From an uncultured Planctomycetota bacterium (GTDB taxonomy: Bacteria > Planctomycetota > Phycisphaerae > SM23-33): a stretch of DNA of 64,000 nucleotides. The stretch covers positions 77,552 to 141,551 of the forward strand of contig CAITIS010000001.1 in assembly GCA_903892515.1 (NCBI GenBank), given 5' to 3'. Both the position numbers and the translations under genes were made by a program. Of this stretch, positions 1 to 9,603 are shown one piece after another (within the stretch, counting starts at the first letter, position 1; the number at the start of each line of letters is the position of its first letter). Below the pieces are notes generated by a model that saw nothing but the letters and a program-made list of their open reading frames with translations, did not search any database and was not told the DNA's origin.

Positions 1-2345
1 TGGTTGGCGGCATCGGCGGCCTCCTTGGATTGCCGCAGTTCCTCTTGGGCCTTCTTGCGACCCGTAATGTCGGCGATGGAAGCGATGACATGCCGCCGCT
101 CTTCGATCATGGTCGGCTCGATGTTCAGTTCGATCCACGGCCTCGACTGCGCTCCATGGACCAGCAGCACAGGCTGTACTTCCAGCCCGCGCACCGGCTG
201 CCCGGACTGCGTGACGCTTTCGATGGCGAGGCGAATGGGGCAAGTGGGGCACTGGGGCCCCCTGCCGCAGCCGTCCGGGCTGTCGGAGGCGTGGACACAG
301 CCCAGCCCTTCGCCGGCCCGGACGTGCAGCATCTGTTGCATGCTCCGGCCCAGCAGCTTGGTGGCCAGGTCGTTGACGCGCACGATGACCGTCTGCTCAT
401 CCATGATGAGCATGCCTACCGGCGCCGCCTCCAGCACAGAGGCCAGGTTTTTCCGCTCGCGCTCCAGTTCCTCCTCGGCCCTCTTTCGGGCGGTGATGTC
501 GCGGAAATACCACACCCGCCCGTAGTATTCTCTGCCGCCCCCCAGCATCGGCGCGGAATAGCGGTCGAAGACCCGCCCGTCGCGCAGGGCGATTTCGTCC
601 CGGCTGGTTTCTGAAGGGTGCTCATAGAGAAACCTCACCCGCTCACGGAACAACTGCGGCTCCGCCACCTTGTCGGAACTGCATTGCATAACGGGAGCAT
701 CGAGTCCGGTGGCGATCAGTTCAGCGGGAATCTCCCACAGTGCCACGAATCTTCGGTTGAAGGACACTATCTTTTCGTTCTCATCCACGACCAGGATTCC
801 ATCGATCGAGGCCTCCTGCTGAGTGGCCAGCAGGATGTTCTGGAACCGCAGTTTCTCCTGGGCTTGCCTGGCTAGGGTGATATCGCGGATGACGCTCACC
901 ACGAAACGATTGCCCGAGGGATCGACGTAGAGGCTTTTGGCGGTCAGGTAGATCTGGCGGGTATTATCCGAGGCGGTTACGGGCTCTTCGAACTCGCGTG
1001 CTTCACCGGTGGCCAGAACCTGCGCGTTGCGGGCGAGGATGGCCGAGGCGATCTCCGGGGGCAACGTGTCATCGATGGTGTGCCCGGCCACGTCCTGGGG
1101 CGCGAGGTGCTGCATTCGGCAAAAGGCATCGTTGGCCAGCACGAACCGGCCCTGCTCGTCCTCGACAACTATGGGGTCACGGATGCTGCTGATGATCTTA
1201 TTCATGAATTCCCGCGAAGCCCGGATCGAATTTTCCGCCCGCTGGCGTTCCAGGATCTCGCGTTGCAGCCCGGCGTTGGCTTGCCGCAGTGCCTCGCTGA
1301 CGCGGCTTTTCTCGTCCGTTTCACTCACCAGCAACAAGGTGATTTGCCGCCATTTTCGCAGCACAAACCAGGCCGTTCCGGTCGCGAGCAAAGAACTGAA
1401 GACGATATCGATCGCCTGGGCCGGCCACTTGCCCAGGTGTTCGCCGGCCACCGCCTCGATGGCGGAGAATAACGTCATCCCGATGCCCATCGTGAGCATG
1501 ATGAGCACCATTGGAATGAAGAACTGATGTTTGCGTTGGACCTCGCGGCTGCCGGCGGGCGCCAGCATGGCGGAAAAGCGTCCCAGCACATACGCCAGCC
1601 CGGCCAGATACGCGGCCAGCCGCGCCACGTGAAGGTACCACCAGCCGTCATCCCAGATGCTCGTAAGCCGCAGCAGCACGCCGGAGATGCCCGTCAAGGC
1701 GGCCAGGCAGGCAAAGAGGTAGAACCGTGTTTCACGCGTGCGTCGGTATTCCATGACGAAGTTTGGCGCTGCCGCCGCCAGGAGCAGCCCGCCGGCCACG
1801 TTCAGCCACAGGCCCGATGTGGTCGACGTAATGCCCACCAACAGCGTGGGCAGGATGGCCGGAGAGGCCACGGTGAGCGTCGCCAGTGCGGCCGTCGCCA
1901 CCGCCACGCCAACCACCAACGACCGGCGTCCCGACGCGAACGAACGAGCCTGTGGTATCCACGCGGCGAAGAACAGCACCCCGCCCACTGCAAGGCCCAG
2001 CGCCCGCAAGAAGACAAATGCCTGGCCGACCGGGGTCACTCCATGTATGCCGTCCAGGATCGCCATTTCCACAATGGCGGCGCTGGCCAAGACCGTGCGG
2101 CCGTCCAACTGGCTGCGTAAGGATCCCACCAGCACGACAATCATCGCCAGCCCGGCCATCGCGCAGGTCAACTCGATGGCGGCATGCGCGTCGGCATTCT
2201 GCCACGACCAGTCCGTCCACTGTTTCAGCAGAAATGCCAGAATGCCGGCGAGCAAGACAACCACGGGGCCCAGGTAGAACATGGCCGCCTGGGCCAGGGG
2301 CCGGAGTGTTTTCGCCTTGGTTATGTCGGGGTTGCTCCGTGGCAC
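1..2345 (-). CDS. Membrane-anchored multi-PAS sensor protein (probable histidine kinase), 3' end truncated by window edge
   Basis: Minus-strand reading frame stays open to position 1 (absent from ORF track because no stop in window). Translation: hydrophobic N-terminal segments, then PAS/PAC motifs such as SIRDPIVVEDEQGRFVLAND..., VIRDITLARQAQEKL, YFRDITARKRAEEELERERKNLASVLEAAPVGMLIMDE, SIADITGRKKAQEELRQSKEAADAAN. GTG start ends at 2345, 3 nt after the upstream stop. Confidence 0.8.
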   Translation of the reverse strand, partial: MPRSNPDITKAKTLRPLAQAAMFYLGPVVVLLAGILAFLLKQWTDWSWQNADAHAAIELTCAMAGLAMIVVLVGSLRSQLDGRTVLASAAIVEMAILDGIHGVTPVGQAFVFLRALGLAVGGVLFFAAWIPQARSFASGRRSLVVGVAVATAALATLTVASPAILPTLLVGITSTTSGLWLNVAGGLLLAAAAPNFVMEYRRTRETRFYLFACLAALTGISGVLLRLTSIWDDGWWYLHVARLAAYLAGLAYVLGRFSAMLAPAGSREVQRKHQFFIPMVLIMLTMGIGMTLFSAIEAVAGEHLGKWPAQAIDIVFSSLLATGTAWFVLRKWRQITLLLVSETDEKSRVSEALRQANAGLQREILERQRAENSIRASREFMNKIISSIRDPIVVEDEQGRFVLANDAFCRMQHLAPQDVAGHTIDDTLPPEIASAILARNAQVLATGEAREFEEPVTASDNTRQIYLTAKSLYVDPSGNRFVVSVIRDITLARQAQEKLRFQNILLATQQEASIDGILVVDENEKIVSFNRRFVALWEIPAELIATGLDAPVMQCSSDKVAEPQLFRERVRFLYEHPSETSRDEIALRDGRVFDRYSAPMLGGGREYYGRVWYFRDITARKRAEEELERERKNLASVLEAAPVGMLIMDEQTVIVRVNDLATKLLGRSMQQMLHVRAGEGLGCVHASDSPDGCGRGPQCPTCPIRLAIESVTQSGQPVRGLEVQPVLLVHGAQSRPWIELNIEPTMIEERRHVIASIADITGRKKAQEELRQSKEAADAAN

Positions 2346-2348
2346 GTC

Positions 2349-3401
2349 TTAGTCTCCCACGCACAGAGGTTCGTGCACCGGGTTTCGGCCCGGCAAGATC
2401 AGCTTGTCCGGATTGCTTCGGCACCACTGGCTGGCCGCCAAGGCCAGCGCCGGGTCGAACTGTGTCCCGGCGCAGCAGGTGAGTTCCTCCAGCATTCTCG
2501 GAACGTCATAGCCCTTCTTGTAGGTTCGCTCCATGAGCATGGCGTCCATGCTGTCGGCCACGTGGATGATTCTCGAGCCCCGTGGGATGTGTTCGCCGGC
2601 CAGGCCGTCAGGGTAGCCTTGTCCGTCCCAACGCTCGTGGTGGTGCCGGACCAGCAGCGCCTCGTGGCGCAGGGTCGCGATGTTGCCCAGGATTTCGGCC
2701 CCGATGATCGGGTGTTTGCGAATCTGGGCGAACTCTTTCGCCGTCAGGGGGCCGGGCTTCGTCAAGACACCGTCAGGAACGCCGATCTTGCCGATGTCGT
2801 GGAGCATCGAGGCCACGTAGATCGAATTCAGCGTCTCGGCGCTGACGCCAGAAACTCTGGCCAAGCTGGTGGCGTAGTGGGCGACCTGTTCGCTGTGCCG
2901 GCGCGTGTACGGGTCTTTTGCTTCGACCGCGCGAACCAATGCCTTTACGGCCTCCAGAGAAGCAGGCTGGGACGAACCCACCATTTCCATCGCTTCGGCG
3001 GCGCGGGTGAACAAGGGGAAGTTTTCCGCCTCATGGGACAACGCCCGCTGCACCACCTGCAGAATCTGGCCGGGGGCAAAGGGCTTCCGCACGTAGTCGT
3101 ACGCGCCCAGGCGCAGGGCATCGGCCAGATAGTCAGGCTGCGTGTGCCCGGTGATCAGGATGACCTTGCACTCGGGAAAGTGGATCTGGACATTTTGCAG
3201 CAGCTCCAGCCCGCTGACCTGTGGCATCTTCACGTCCGCGATCAAGGCATCGAATCGCTCCTGCCCCAGCAGGCCCAGTGCGCCAGGCGAGTCGGTGGAT
3301 GTCATGCAGACCAGCCCGTGTGCCTGCAGTTCTGCCTGGAGCATTCGCAGCACCGCCGCCTCGTCATCGACGATCAGAATTCTTCGAGTTTCGTCCGCCA
3401 T
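2349..3401 (-). CDS. Response regulator with REC + HD-GYP domain (putative c-di-GMP phosphodiesterase)
   Basis: REC: ILIVDDEAAVLRML...DALIADVKMPQVSGLELL...YVRKPF; HD-GYP: LHDIGKIGVPD, HHERWDGQGYPDGLAGEHIPRGSRIIHVADSMDAM. Confidence 0.93.
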   Translation of the reverse strand: MADETRRILIVDDEAAVLRMLQAELQAHGLVCMTSTDSPGALGLLGQERFDALIADVKMPQVSGLELLQNVQIHFPECKVILITGHTQPDYLADALRLGAYDYVRKPFAPGQILQVVQRALSHEAENFPLFTRAAEAMEMVGSSQPASLEAVKALVRAVEAKDPYTRRHSEQVAHYATSLARVSGVSAETLNSIYVASMLHDIGKIGVPDGVLTKPGPLTAKEFAQIRKHPIIGAEILGNIATLRHEALLVRHHHERWDGQGYPDGLAGEHIPRGSRIIHVADSMDAMLMERTYKKGYDVPRMLEELTCCAGTQFDPALALAASQWCRSNPDKLILPGRNPVHEPLCVGD

Positions 3402-3750
3402 ACGCCGCGCCTCCCTTTGTTCAGACTCATCGCATCCTCGCTGGATGCCGGCTATTGTTCATGCATCCTTCTTCGTCCAATACCGCAAGGCGCATCTGCT
3501 GTTTGTCACAAATCAGGGAAACCCCGGCCCGTTTTGCCAATGGCCCCGACCAGTCAGGAATGAACGTGACGACGTCGCATACAATCATTGGCATTTGGTG
3601 GTCACTGCCAAGTGTCAATGACAATCAACTCGTAAGTAATGGCAGTGGAATGTGATATGCGGCAAGAGGCGCAGAAGTGATTACATCATTAGCGGAGGCG
3701 GCCCAGCATTCAGGCCCCGCCACGGCGGCGCGATCGAGATTAAGTGCTCT

Positions 3751-3850
3751 CCGATTGGGTGGTGGGTCTCGTAACCCACCACCTCTCGTCAGTGAACGTG
3801 GCGGGCCGGGAGACCCGCCACGCGAAACTCTGCTTTGGCAATTACTGTAG
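3751..3850. repeat. Dispersed palindromic repeat family B, copy 1
   Basis: ccgattgggtggtgggtctcgtaacccaccacc...gtggcgggccgggagacccgccacgcg...ggcaatt; related copies near 10081 and 16878. Confidence 0.75.
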
Positions 3851-3861
3851 CGTCTTGCTGA

Positions 3862-5454
3862 TTACTTTCTGCGCGACCGGCGAATGGCCACGACCAGCCC
3901 CGCCAGCAGCAGCGACACCGTGGCCGGTTCGGGCACGGCGTCGAAGACGAGCAGATCCTGGTATTGCATGTTGCCCGGCGTGGCGTAGCTGAACGAGTTG
4001 GGATACGGATCGGTGCTGCTCTCAATGCCCAGCAGCACGGCGATCTTGCCGTTGGCCGCCACCAGGTCGTCGACCGCCACGATGTACTCGCCCGTGCCGG
4101 CGTACCTGGCCGCCAGATCGATGTCCTGAACGACCTGGCCGGTGGCGGTGGAAATGCCCAGCAAGTCGAACGTCGTGGAACCCTGCTGGCCGCTCACCAG
4201 CCACAGCGTGTCGTCGGTGAGCACCACCGGCTGATAGGCCGGATCTTCGGTAATCCGATAGCCGGCCTCCTGGATGGCGGTGTGCGTCGTCCAGGCCACG
4301 GAGCCGGTGTTGATGTCCACCTTGTACTGCTCGCCGGCGCCGATCACGAACAGGCTGTCGCCGTGGGTGGCCATGAGCGGGCGTTCGTTATCGCCGACCA
4401 TCGGCATGTGCCACTTCTCGTTGCCGGTCTGCAGGTCCAGCACGCGAACGGTCGGCTTCTCGCCGGTGCCGCGCGTGAAGAAGGCGTAGTTGCCCGATTC
4501 CGTGGCCATGAACTTCCAGAAGTCGGCGTTGCAGGCGTAGAAGCCCGTAGCGCCGCCGCCGTCACTGGAAAAGCCCTTGTACCACTTGGGCGTGCCGGTG
4601 TAGAGATCGGTGGCCTGGATGTACAGCTTGTTCACGCCCGCGGTCGAGTCGTACACCGAAGCGGCCACCAGGCACAGATCCTGGGCCACCTTGGGAATGT
4701 CACCGTAGAGCGGGGGATACCAGCCGCTGGCACGAGCCAGGTTGATGATCTCGGGGTACGACGGCCCCATCGAGAACGAACCGGGAGGCGATCCGCCGGG
4801 CTTCCAGTCGCTTGGCCCGATCTTGAAGGACTGGTAGGCACGCAGGACGCGGGTGTCGGAATCGCGGTAGATGATGCGGTCTTTGTAGGTCTGGATGAAC
4901 GCCACGGCGTCGTAGCCGGTGGCGCCGAACTGCCGCCACACGCTGGTGGCCGTATTCAGCGAGCCGCACGTGGAGTGGTCGCCGCCCCGGCGGGTGTAGA
5001 TCTGGCCATCATCGTGCCAGATGACCGTAGTGCTGTAGTGGTGCGAATCGATCTCGGCCGGGTTCTCGCCGGGGTGCAGCGAGTGATTGCCCCACTGGGC
5101 ATAGCCGGGCTGGGTGAAGTTCTTCAACGTCGCCCCTGTGCTCCAGTCAAAAAGCGTGTCCTGAATCGGCAGGTAGTCGTCGATGGAGGAGTACGGCTGG
5201 TCATTGGTCATAATGAACGCCTGGCCATCGCGAATGACCACGCCCGTGGCATACATGTACGTGCTGCCGTACGTGGTGTAGTGGCCGTAGAATCGCTTCA
5301 CGTAGGACTGGGCAAGCTGGGACGAGGCGGAGATGTTGTCGGCCGAGTAGCGGGTGTTGCCGGCATCGGCACCCTGCCGAGACCAGTTATCCGCGCCAGC
5401 TGACGAGACGAAGCACATACACAGTGCAAGCAACGGCGCCATGAAACGAGCCAT
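3862..5454 (-). CDS. PEP-CTERM sorting domain protein with PQQ-like beta-propeller repeats
   Basis: Signal peptide MARFMAPLLALCMCFVSSAGA; C-term VPEPATVSLLLAGLVVAIRRSRRK; NWSRQGADAGNTRYSADN and TGTPKWYKG / TGNEKWHMP repeats. Confidence 0.85.
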   Translation of the reverse strand: MARFMAPLLALCMCFVSSAGADNWSRQGADAGNTRYSADNISASSQLAQSYVKRFYGHYTTYGSTYMYATGVVIRDGQAFIMTNDQPYSSIDDYLPIQDTLFDWSTGATLKNFTQPGYAQWGNHSLHPGENPAEIDSHHYSTTVIWHDDGQIYTRRGGDHSTCGSLNTATSVWRQFGATGYDAVAFIQTYKDRIIYRDSDTRVLRAYQSFKIGPSDWKPGGSPPGSFSMGPSYPEIINLARASGWYPPLYGDIPKVAQDLCLVAASVYDSTAGVNKLYIQATDLYTGTPKWYKGFSSDGGGATGFYACNADFWKFMATESGNYAFFTRGTGEKPTVRVLDLQTGNEKWHMPMVGDNERPLMATHGDSLFVIGAGEQYKVDINTGSVAWTTHTAIQEAGYRITEDPAYQPVVLTDDTLWLVSGQQGSTTFDLLGISTATGQVVQDIDLAARYAGTGEYIVAVDDLVAANGKIAVLLGIESSTDPYPNSFSYATPGNMQYQDLLVFDAVPEPATVSLLLAGLVVAIRRSRRK

Positions 5455-5638
5455 GTGCGTCCTCCTTCGCGTTTCAATTGTTGAGCGAGCAAACTTAGAG
5501 CAACAACAATGTACCGCGAAAGTGCGATTTGGTCAAGGAAGAACAGCACCGGCGTCGTGCCACAGCGATGGTGTCACCCCTGAACGGTGCCCGCGAACAG
5601 CACCTCTGAGCAACCTGTTCTTCTGGCCGCTCTGCTTT

Positions 5639-5830
5639 GTCGTGTAACAGGCCCCCGCTTCAGCGGGGGTATATGGTAGCGACTCTATATTCCCAGCCCG
5701 CTTCAGCGGGCTTGAAGTCGTGCCTTGAGGCACAGCGGCTAAAGCCAGTCCAGGTAAGCCCGTTGAAACGGGCTACAAACACAGTATGGACCCGCCTAAC
5801 CCCCGCTGAAGCGGGGGCCTGTTACACGAC
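5639..5830. repeat. Compound-hairpin dispersed element family A, copy 1
   Basis: Perfect 32-nt terminal inverted repeat gtcgtgtaacaggcccccgcttcagcgggggt / acccccgctgaagcgggggcctgttacacgac, with internal inverted repeats around agcccgcttcagcgggct and aagcccgttgaaacgggct. Confidence 0.9.
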
Positions 5831-5892
5831 TTTCGCCCATGCCTGCGGCACAGCTGGCCTCGCCAGAAACAAAGGTCACACACCGAGAAGAC

Positions 5893-5970
5893 GTCGATGT
5901 GGGCCGCAACAGCCACAGCCGAGGGCGGCTGTGCCACGAAGGCTATCACAGCCAAGGACGGCTGCGCCGC
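5893..5970. repeat. Dispersed palindromic repeat family E (cacagccgagggcggctgtgccacg)
   Basis: Also at ~7564-7626, 15287-15330, 36071-36185, 56129-56172, 58368-58460. Confidence 0.7.
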
Positions 5971-5999
5971 GGGCCAAACCGGCATGAACCTTCCAGACG

Positions 6000-7142
6000 C
6001 TACAGCACCGAATCAAAGCGGTGCAGCGGCGTGGGCCGGCTGGGGCTGAAGCTCGTAATCTCGACGATCTCGGCGGTGATGGCCTCCCCAGATGACTCGC
6101 TCAGGCAGCGTTCGGCGACCGCCCGGAGATCGCCCGGATCGATCCGCACACGGGCGTTCACCACCAACAGGGCCCTGCTCTCGCCGGCGATACTGCCTTG
6201 CAGCGAGGGCTGGCCGGTGTTGCTGGTCAGGCCGATCTTGAGCTTCTGCCCGCCCGACGAGAGCAGCAGCTTCACGTGGGCAATGTCGGCCCCGGCCGCT
6301 GTCAGCCGCATCTGCACCCGCTGCAGCAGGTCCACGCCGAAGGCCTTCCAGTTGATGGTCCCGGCCGAGCTCAGCCGAACCGCCGCATTGAGCCACCCCA
6401 GAGCCGCTTCGCCCGCGGCGTACGTGTCGTAGTCCACCTGGGCGATCCGCTGGCCGACTTTACCGCCGGCCAGAATGGTGTCGAGCCACTGGGCCAACCC
6501 CGCGCCCGTCGCCGCTGACAACGCAGACACCGGAATGCCGGGGAACTCCGCTTTGACCCGCGCCTTGATGCCATCGGCCTCCTGCGAACTCAGCGTGTCG
6601 AGCTTGTTCAGCACGATCAGGTCGGCCTCTTCGATCTGCTTGCGATAGATGTACCGGACCGATTCGTCCTGAGATTCTCCCGGCGAATCCGCCTTGCCAG
6701 CCCCCGTCGCCTGGCGACCGCCCGCCTCACCGCCGGCGACGTTCTGCATGAAGCTGGCCGGATCGATCAATACGCTGTAGGGCGAAAGGTCGAAGATGTC
6801 GCGGCAGAGCTTCTTCATGGGTTGCAGCACGGTGGCCGACAGGTCGGTGCAGCTGCCCACGGGCTCGCCGATGATCACGTCGGGCGCAAAGGACCCGATG
6901 AGCTGATCGCACACGTACAGCAGCCGATTGAAGGCGCAGCAAAAGCACGCCCCGGCCACTTCCTTGACCTCCCGGCCGGCCTGCTGAAGGATCTCGGTAT
7001 CGACCAGATTGGCGGCCTGGTCGTTGGTGATCAGGCCGACCTTCTGGCCGCGGCGCGTGAGTTCCTCAGCCGCACGGGCCAGCAACGTGGTCTTGCCCGC
7101 GCCGAGAAAACCCCCGACGATGATCATCTTGACCTTGTTCAT
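6000..7142 (-). CDS. CobW/HypB/UreG-family (G3E) GTP-binding protein
   Basis: GGFLGAGKTTLLARAAEEL (Walker A), GACFCCAFNRLLY (CxCC metal motif), EADLIVLNKLD (NKxD). Confidence 0.88.
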   Translation of the reverse strand: MNKVKMIIVGGFLGAGKTTLLARAAEELTRRGQKVGLITNDQAANLVDTEILQQAGREVKEVAGACFCCAFNRLLYVCDQLIGSFAPDVIIGEPVGSCTDLSATVLQPMKKLCRDIFDLSPYSVLIDPASFMQNVAGGEAGGRQATGAGKADSPGESQDESVRYIYRKQIEEADLIVLNKLDTLSSQEADGIKARVKAEFPGIPVSALSAATGAGLAQWLDTILAGGKVGQRIAQVDYDTYAAGEAALGWLNAAVRLSSAGTINWKAFGVDLLQRVQMRLTAAGADIAHVKLLLSSGGQKLKIGLTSNTGQPSLQGSIAGESRALLVVNARVRIDPGDLRAVAERCLSESSGEAITAEIVEITSFSPSRPTPLHRFDSVL

Positions 7143-7217
7143 ATTCTGCGGTCCTGCGCTCCTGCGCGGGTTCAGCAGTTATCGCGACGCAAACTCTCGC
7201 GTGTTCGCTGCACCGTT

Positions 7218-7505
7218 CTACACGCCCTCGACCGCCAGCAGCGTGCCCTCGGCCGCGCCTGCGCGAAGCTTCTTGGCTTGCTGGTACTCCGGCGAGTGAT
7301 AGAATTCCTGCGCCTTCTCCAGCGAGGGGAATTCCATCACCACGACCCTTCCGGTCTCGGCCGGGCCTTCCAGCGTGACCGACTTGCCGCCGCGGACCAG
7401 GTACGTTCCGCCATACTGGGCAATGATGGCCGGCACCAAGGCCGCGTACGTCTTGTACCGTTCCGGGTCGGTCACGGTCACGCGGACGATGACATAGGCT
7501 TTCAT
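7218..7505 (-). CDS. DUF1330 family protein
   Basis: MKAYVIVRVTVTDPERYKTYAALVPAIIAQYGGTYLVRGG...VVMEFPSLEKAQEFYHSPEYQQAKKLR. Confidence 0.85.
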   Translation of the reverse strand: MKAYVIVRVTVTDPERYKTYAALVPAIIAQYGGTYLVRGGKSVTLEGPAETGRVVVMEFPSLEKAQEFYHSPEYQQAKKLRAGAAEGTLLAVEGV

Positions 7506-7631
7506 GACTTGTTCCCAAAACTGGTTTCATAGCCGTCTCACGCCCCGCCCTGGGGCGCGAGATGCGTGAGAAGACGTCGATTTTGGCCGCAACATCCACA
7601 GCCGAGGGCGGCTGTGCCACGGGAAAACCAC

Positions 7632-8516
7632 CTATCCCTTTCTGCGCGGGGGCCGCCTCGGCCGGCCGGGACGCCACTTGTTCCCCGGCGCCTCTGCGGC
7701 GGATGCTTTTCCGCGGGCAGGCCTGCCGCGCGTGGGCAGAACGCTCGCGGGGCCACGGGCGTGCGGGCCGTGAGCCACGCCGCCGTCCAGCCCGGCCGAG
7801 CGGCGCAGCAGGGATATCTCGGCCTTGTTCAGGAGCCGGAAGCGCCCGACCTTCAGACCGCGGTCGTCCAGCGGGCCGATGGAACTGCGGTGCAGCCGCT
7901 TGACCTTGTAGCCCAGTTGCAGCAGCATCCGCCGGACCTGGCAATTCCGCCCTTCGGCCACCTTGACCTGCAGCAGGCTCTCGTCGTGCCCGCCGCGGAT
8001 GAGCTGCACTTTGGCCCCGGCCCGTCGCCGACCGGCCACGAACAGCCCGGCCCGCAGCTTGTCCACGTGCTCGGGCGTCATCACGCCGTCGATGCGGGCG
8101 ACGTACGTCCGCTCGACCTCGTAGCTGGGGTGCGTCAGCCGTTGCGTCAGTTCGCCGTCGTTGGTCAGGACGATCAGGCCCGTCGAGCCCTCGTCCAGCC
8201 GGCCGACGCAGTACACGCGGCAGTCCAGCCCGCTCACCAGGTCCACGGCCTTGGGGCGGCTGCGGCCCGGCTCGTCGCGCTGGGTGCAGATGACGCCGCG
8301 CGGCTTGTTCAGCAGCACGTACACCTTCTCCTCGGCGCGCTTGCGCACCAGTTCGCCGTCAACGCGGATCTCGTCGCCCGGCTCACAGAAGCACGGCAGC
8401 GAGGTCACCAGATCGCCGTTGACGGTGATGCGACCTTGAAGGATCATCTCCTCCACGTCGCGCCGCGAGGCCACGCCGGCTTCGGACAACATTTTCTGAA
8501 TTCGAACTTTTTCCAT
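7632..8516 (-). CDS. RsuA/RluB-type rRNA pseudouridine synthase (S4 domain)
   Basis: MEKVRIQKMLSEAGVASRRDVEEMILQGRITVNG (S4), VGRLDEGSTGLIVLTNDGEL; internal start chosen at 8516. Confidence 0.88.
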   Translation of the reverse strand: MEKVRIQKMLSEAGVASRRDVEEMILQGRITVNGDLVTSLPCFCEPGDEIRVDGELVRKRAEEKVYVLLNKPRGVICTQRDEPGRSRPKAVDLVSGLDCRVYCVGRLDEGSTGLIVLTNDGELTQRLTHPSYEVERTYVARIDGVMTPEHVDKLRAGLFVAGRRRAGAKVQLIRGGHDESLLQVKVAEGRNCQVRRMLLQLGYKVKRLHRSSIGPLDDRGLKVGRFRLLNKAEISLLRRSAGLDGGVAHGPHARGPASVLPTRGRPARGKASAAEAPGNKWRPGRPRRPPRRKG

Positions 8517-8517
8517 G

Positions 8518-9469
8518 TCAACCTTCCGGCAGTGTGATTTCCAGTAACTCCATGTCCTCTTGCACGCGCAGCACCGGCTGCTCCAAGCCCGCCGGCAGCA
8601 GCAGCGTCTGGCCCAGGCCGATCGACGCCTGGCCGGAGTAATGCTCGCACTCCAGCCGCCCGCGTCCACGCAGATTCATCCACGCCACGCACCGGCCGTG
8701 CGCCAGCTTATGCTCGCCCGCGGGCAAGCACCGCTTGGCCACCGTGAAATACGGCGAGGCCACCAGCACCTCACCGGCCGCTCCGGGCACGGGTTGGGCC
8801 GGCGTAAAGTGAATCGACTCCATCGCCTCTTTCACGTGGATGGGCCGGCCTCTGCCCCAGTCGCTCACGCGATACGTCGTGTCGGAGGGCTGCTGAATCT
8901 CCGCCACCACCAGGCCCGAGCCCATGGCGTGAACCGTGCCGGCGGGCAGGTGGAAGAAATCGCCGGCCTTGACGTCCACGCGCTCGACCAGTTCGGCCAA
9001 CAGTTGTTCGCCATTGGGCTTGGCCAGGGTCTGCTCAAAATCCTGCCGCGTCACGCCGGGTCTACAGTCCTTCAAGATGTAGCCGTCGCGGCTTTCCAGA
9101 ATGTACCAGCACTCGGTCTTGGCCGCAGAGCCCAGCCGCACCGCCGTCGCCTCGTCGGGATGAACCTGCAAGCTGAGAATATCGTTGGCGTCGAGCAACT
9201 TCAGCAGCAGCGGAAAGCGCTGGCCATTGACCAGCTTCACGCCGCCCAGCAGCGATTGGCCGCGTTCCTTGATGATGTCCTGAATGCTCTTGCCGGCATC
9301 GTTGCCCTCGGCCACCAGCGACTGGCCTTCACGCAGATCGGCCAATTCCCAGCTCTCGCCGACGCGGGCGTCCTGTCGCAGCGGCCGGCCAAAGAGCCGC
9401 TCCAGCGCCCTGCCGCCCCAGATCGTGGGCTTGTACAACGGCGTGAACTTGTACGGATGAATTCCTATC
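8518..9469 (-). CDS. manA: Class I mannose-6-phosphate isomerase
   Basis: HPYKFTPLYKPTIWGGRALERLFG, LLLKLLDANDILSLQVHPDEA, PAGTVHAMG; GTG start proposed. Confidence 0.87.
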
Positions 9470-9603
9470 ACGATCTCACCTGTTCTTAAACACTGTTTCT
9501 GCGTTCGAGCCAACAGGAGATTCTACAGCCTGGCGAGCCCGTTGTCTTGCCACGGCTGACGGTTTCGGCGTACACTTCTTGGCCTTAAGTAAAGGAAACC
9601 GTT

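Noticed and set aside
2184-3563. 459-aa plus-strand ORF
   Set aside because: Antisense to the HD-GYP response regulator; shadow ORF.
3964-5403. 479-aa plus-strand ORF opposite the PEP-CTERM/PQQ-like gene
   Set aside because: Antisense frame in GC-rich DNA; Arg/Gly/Val/His-rich composition with no domain, while the minus strand encodes a clear secreted protein.
5637-5987. ORFs containing TPAEAGACYTT
   Set aside because: Translation of the family A hairpin element, recurring at each copy.
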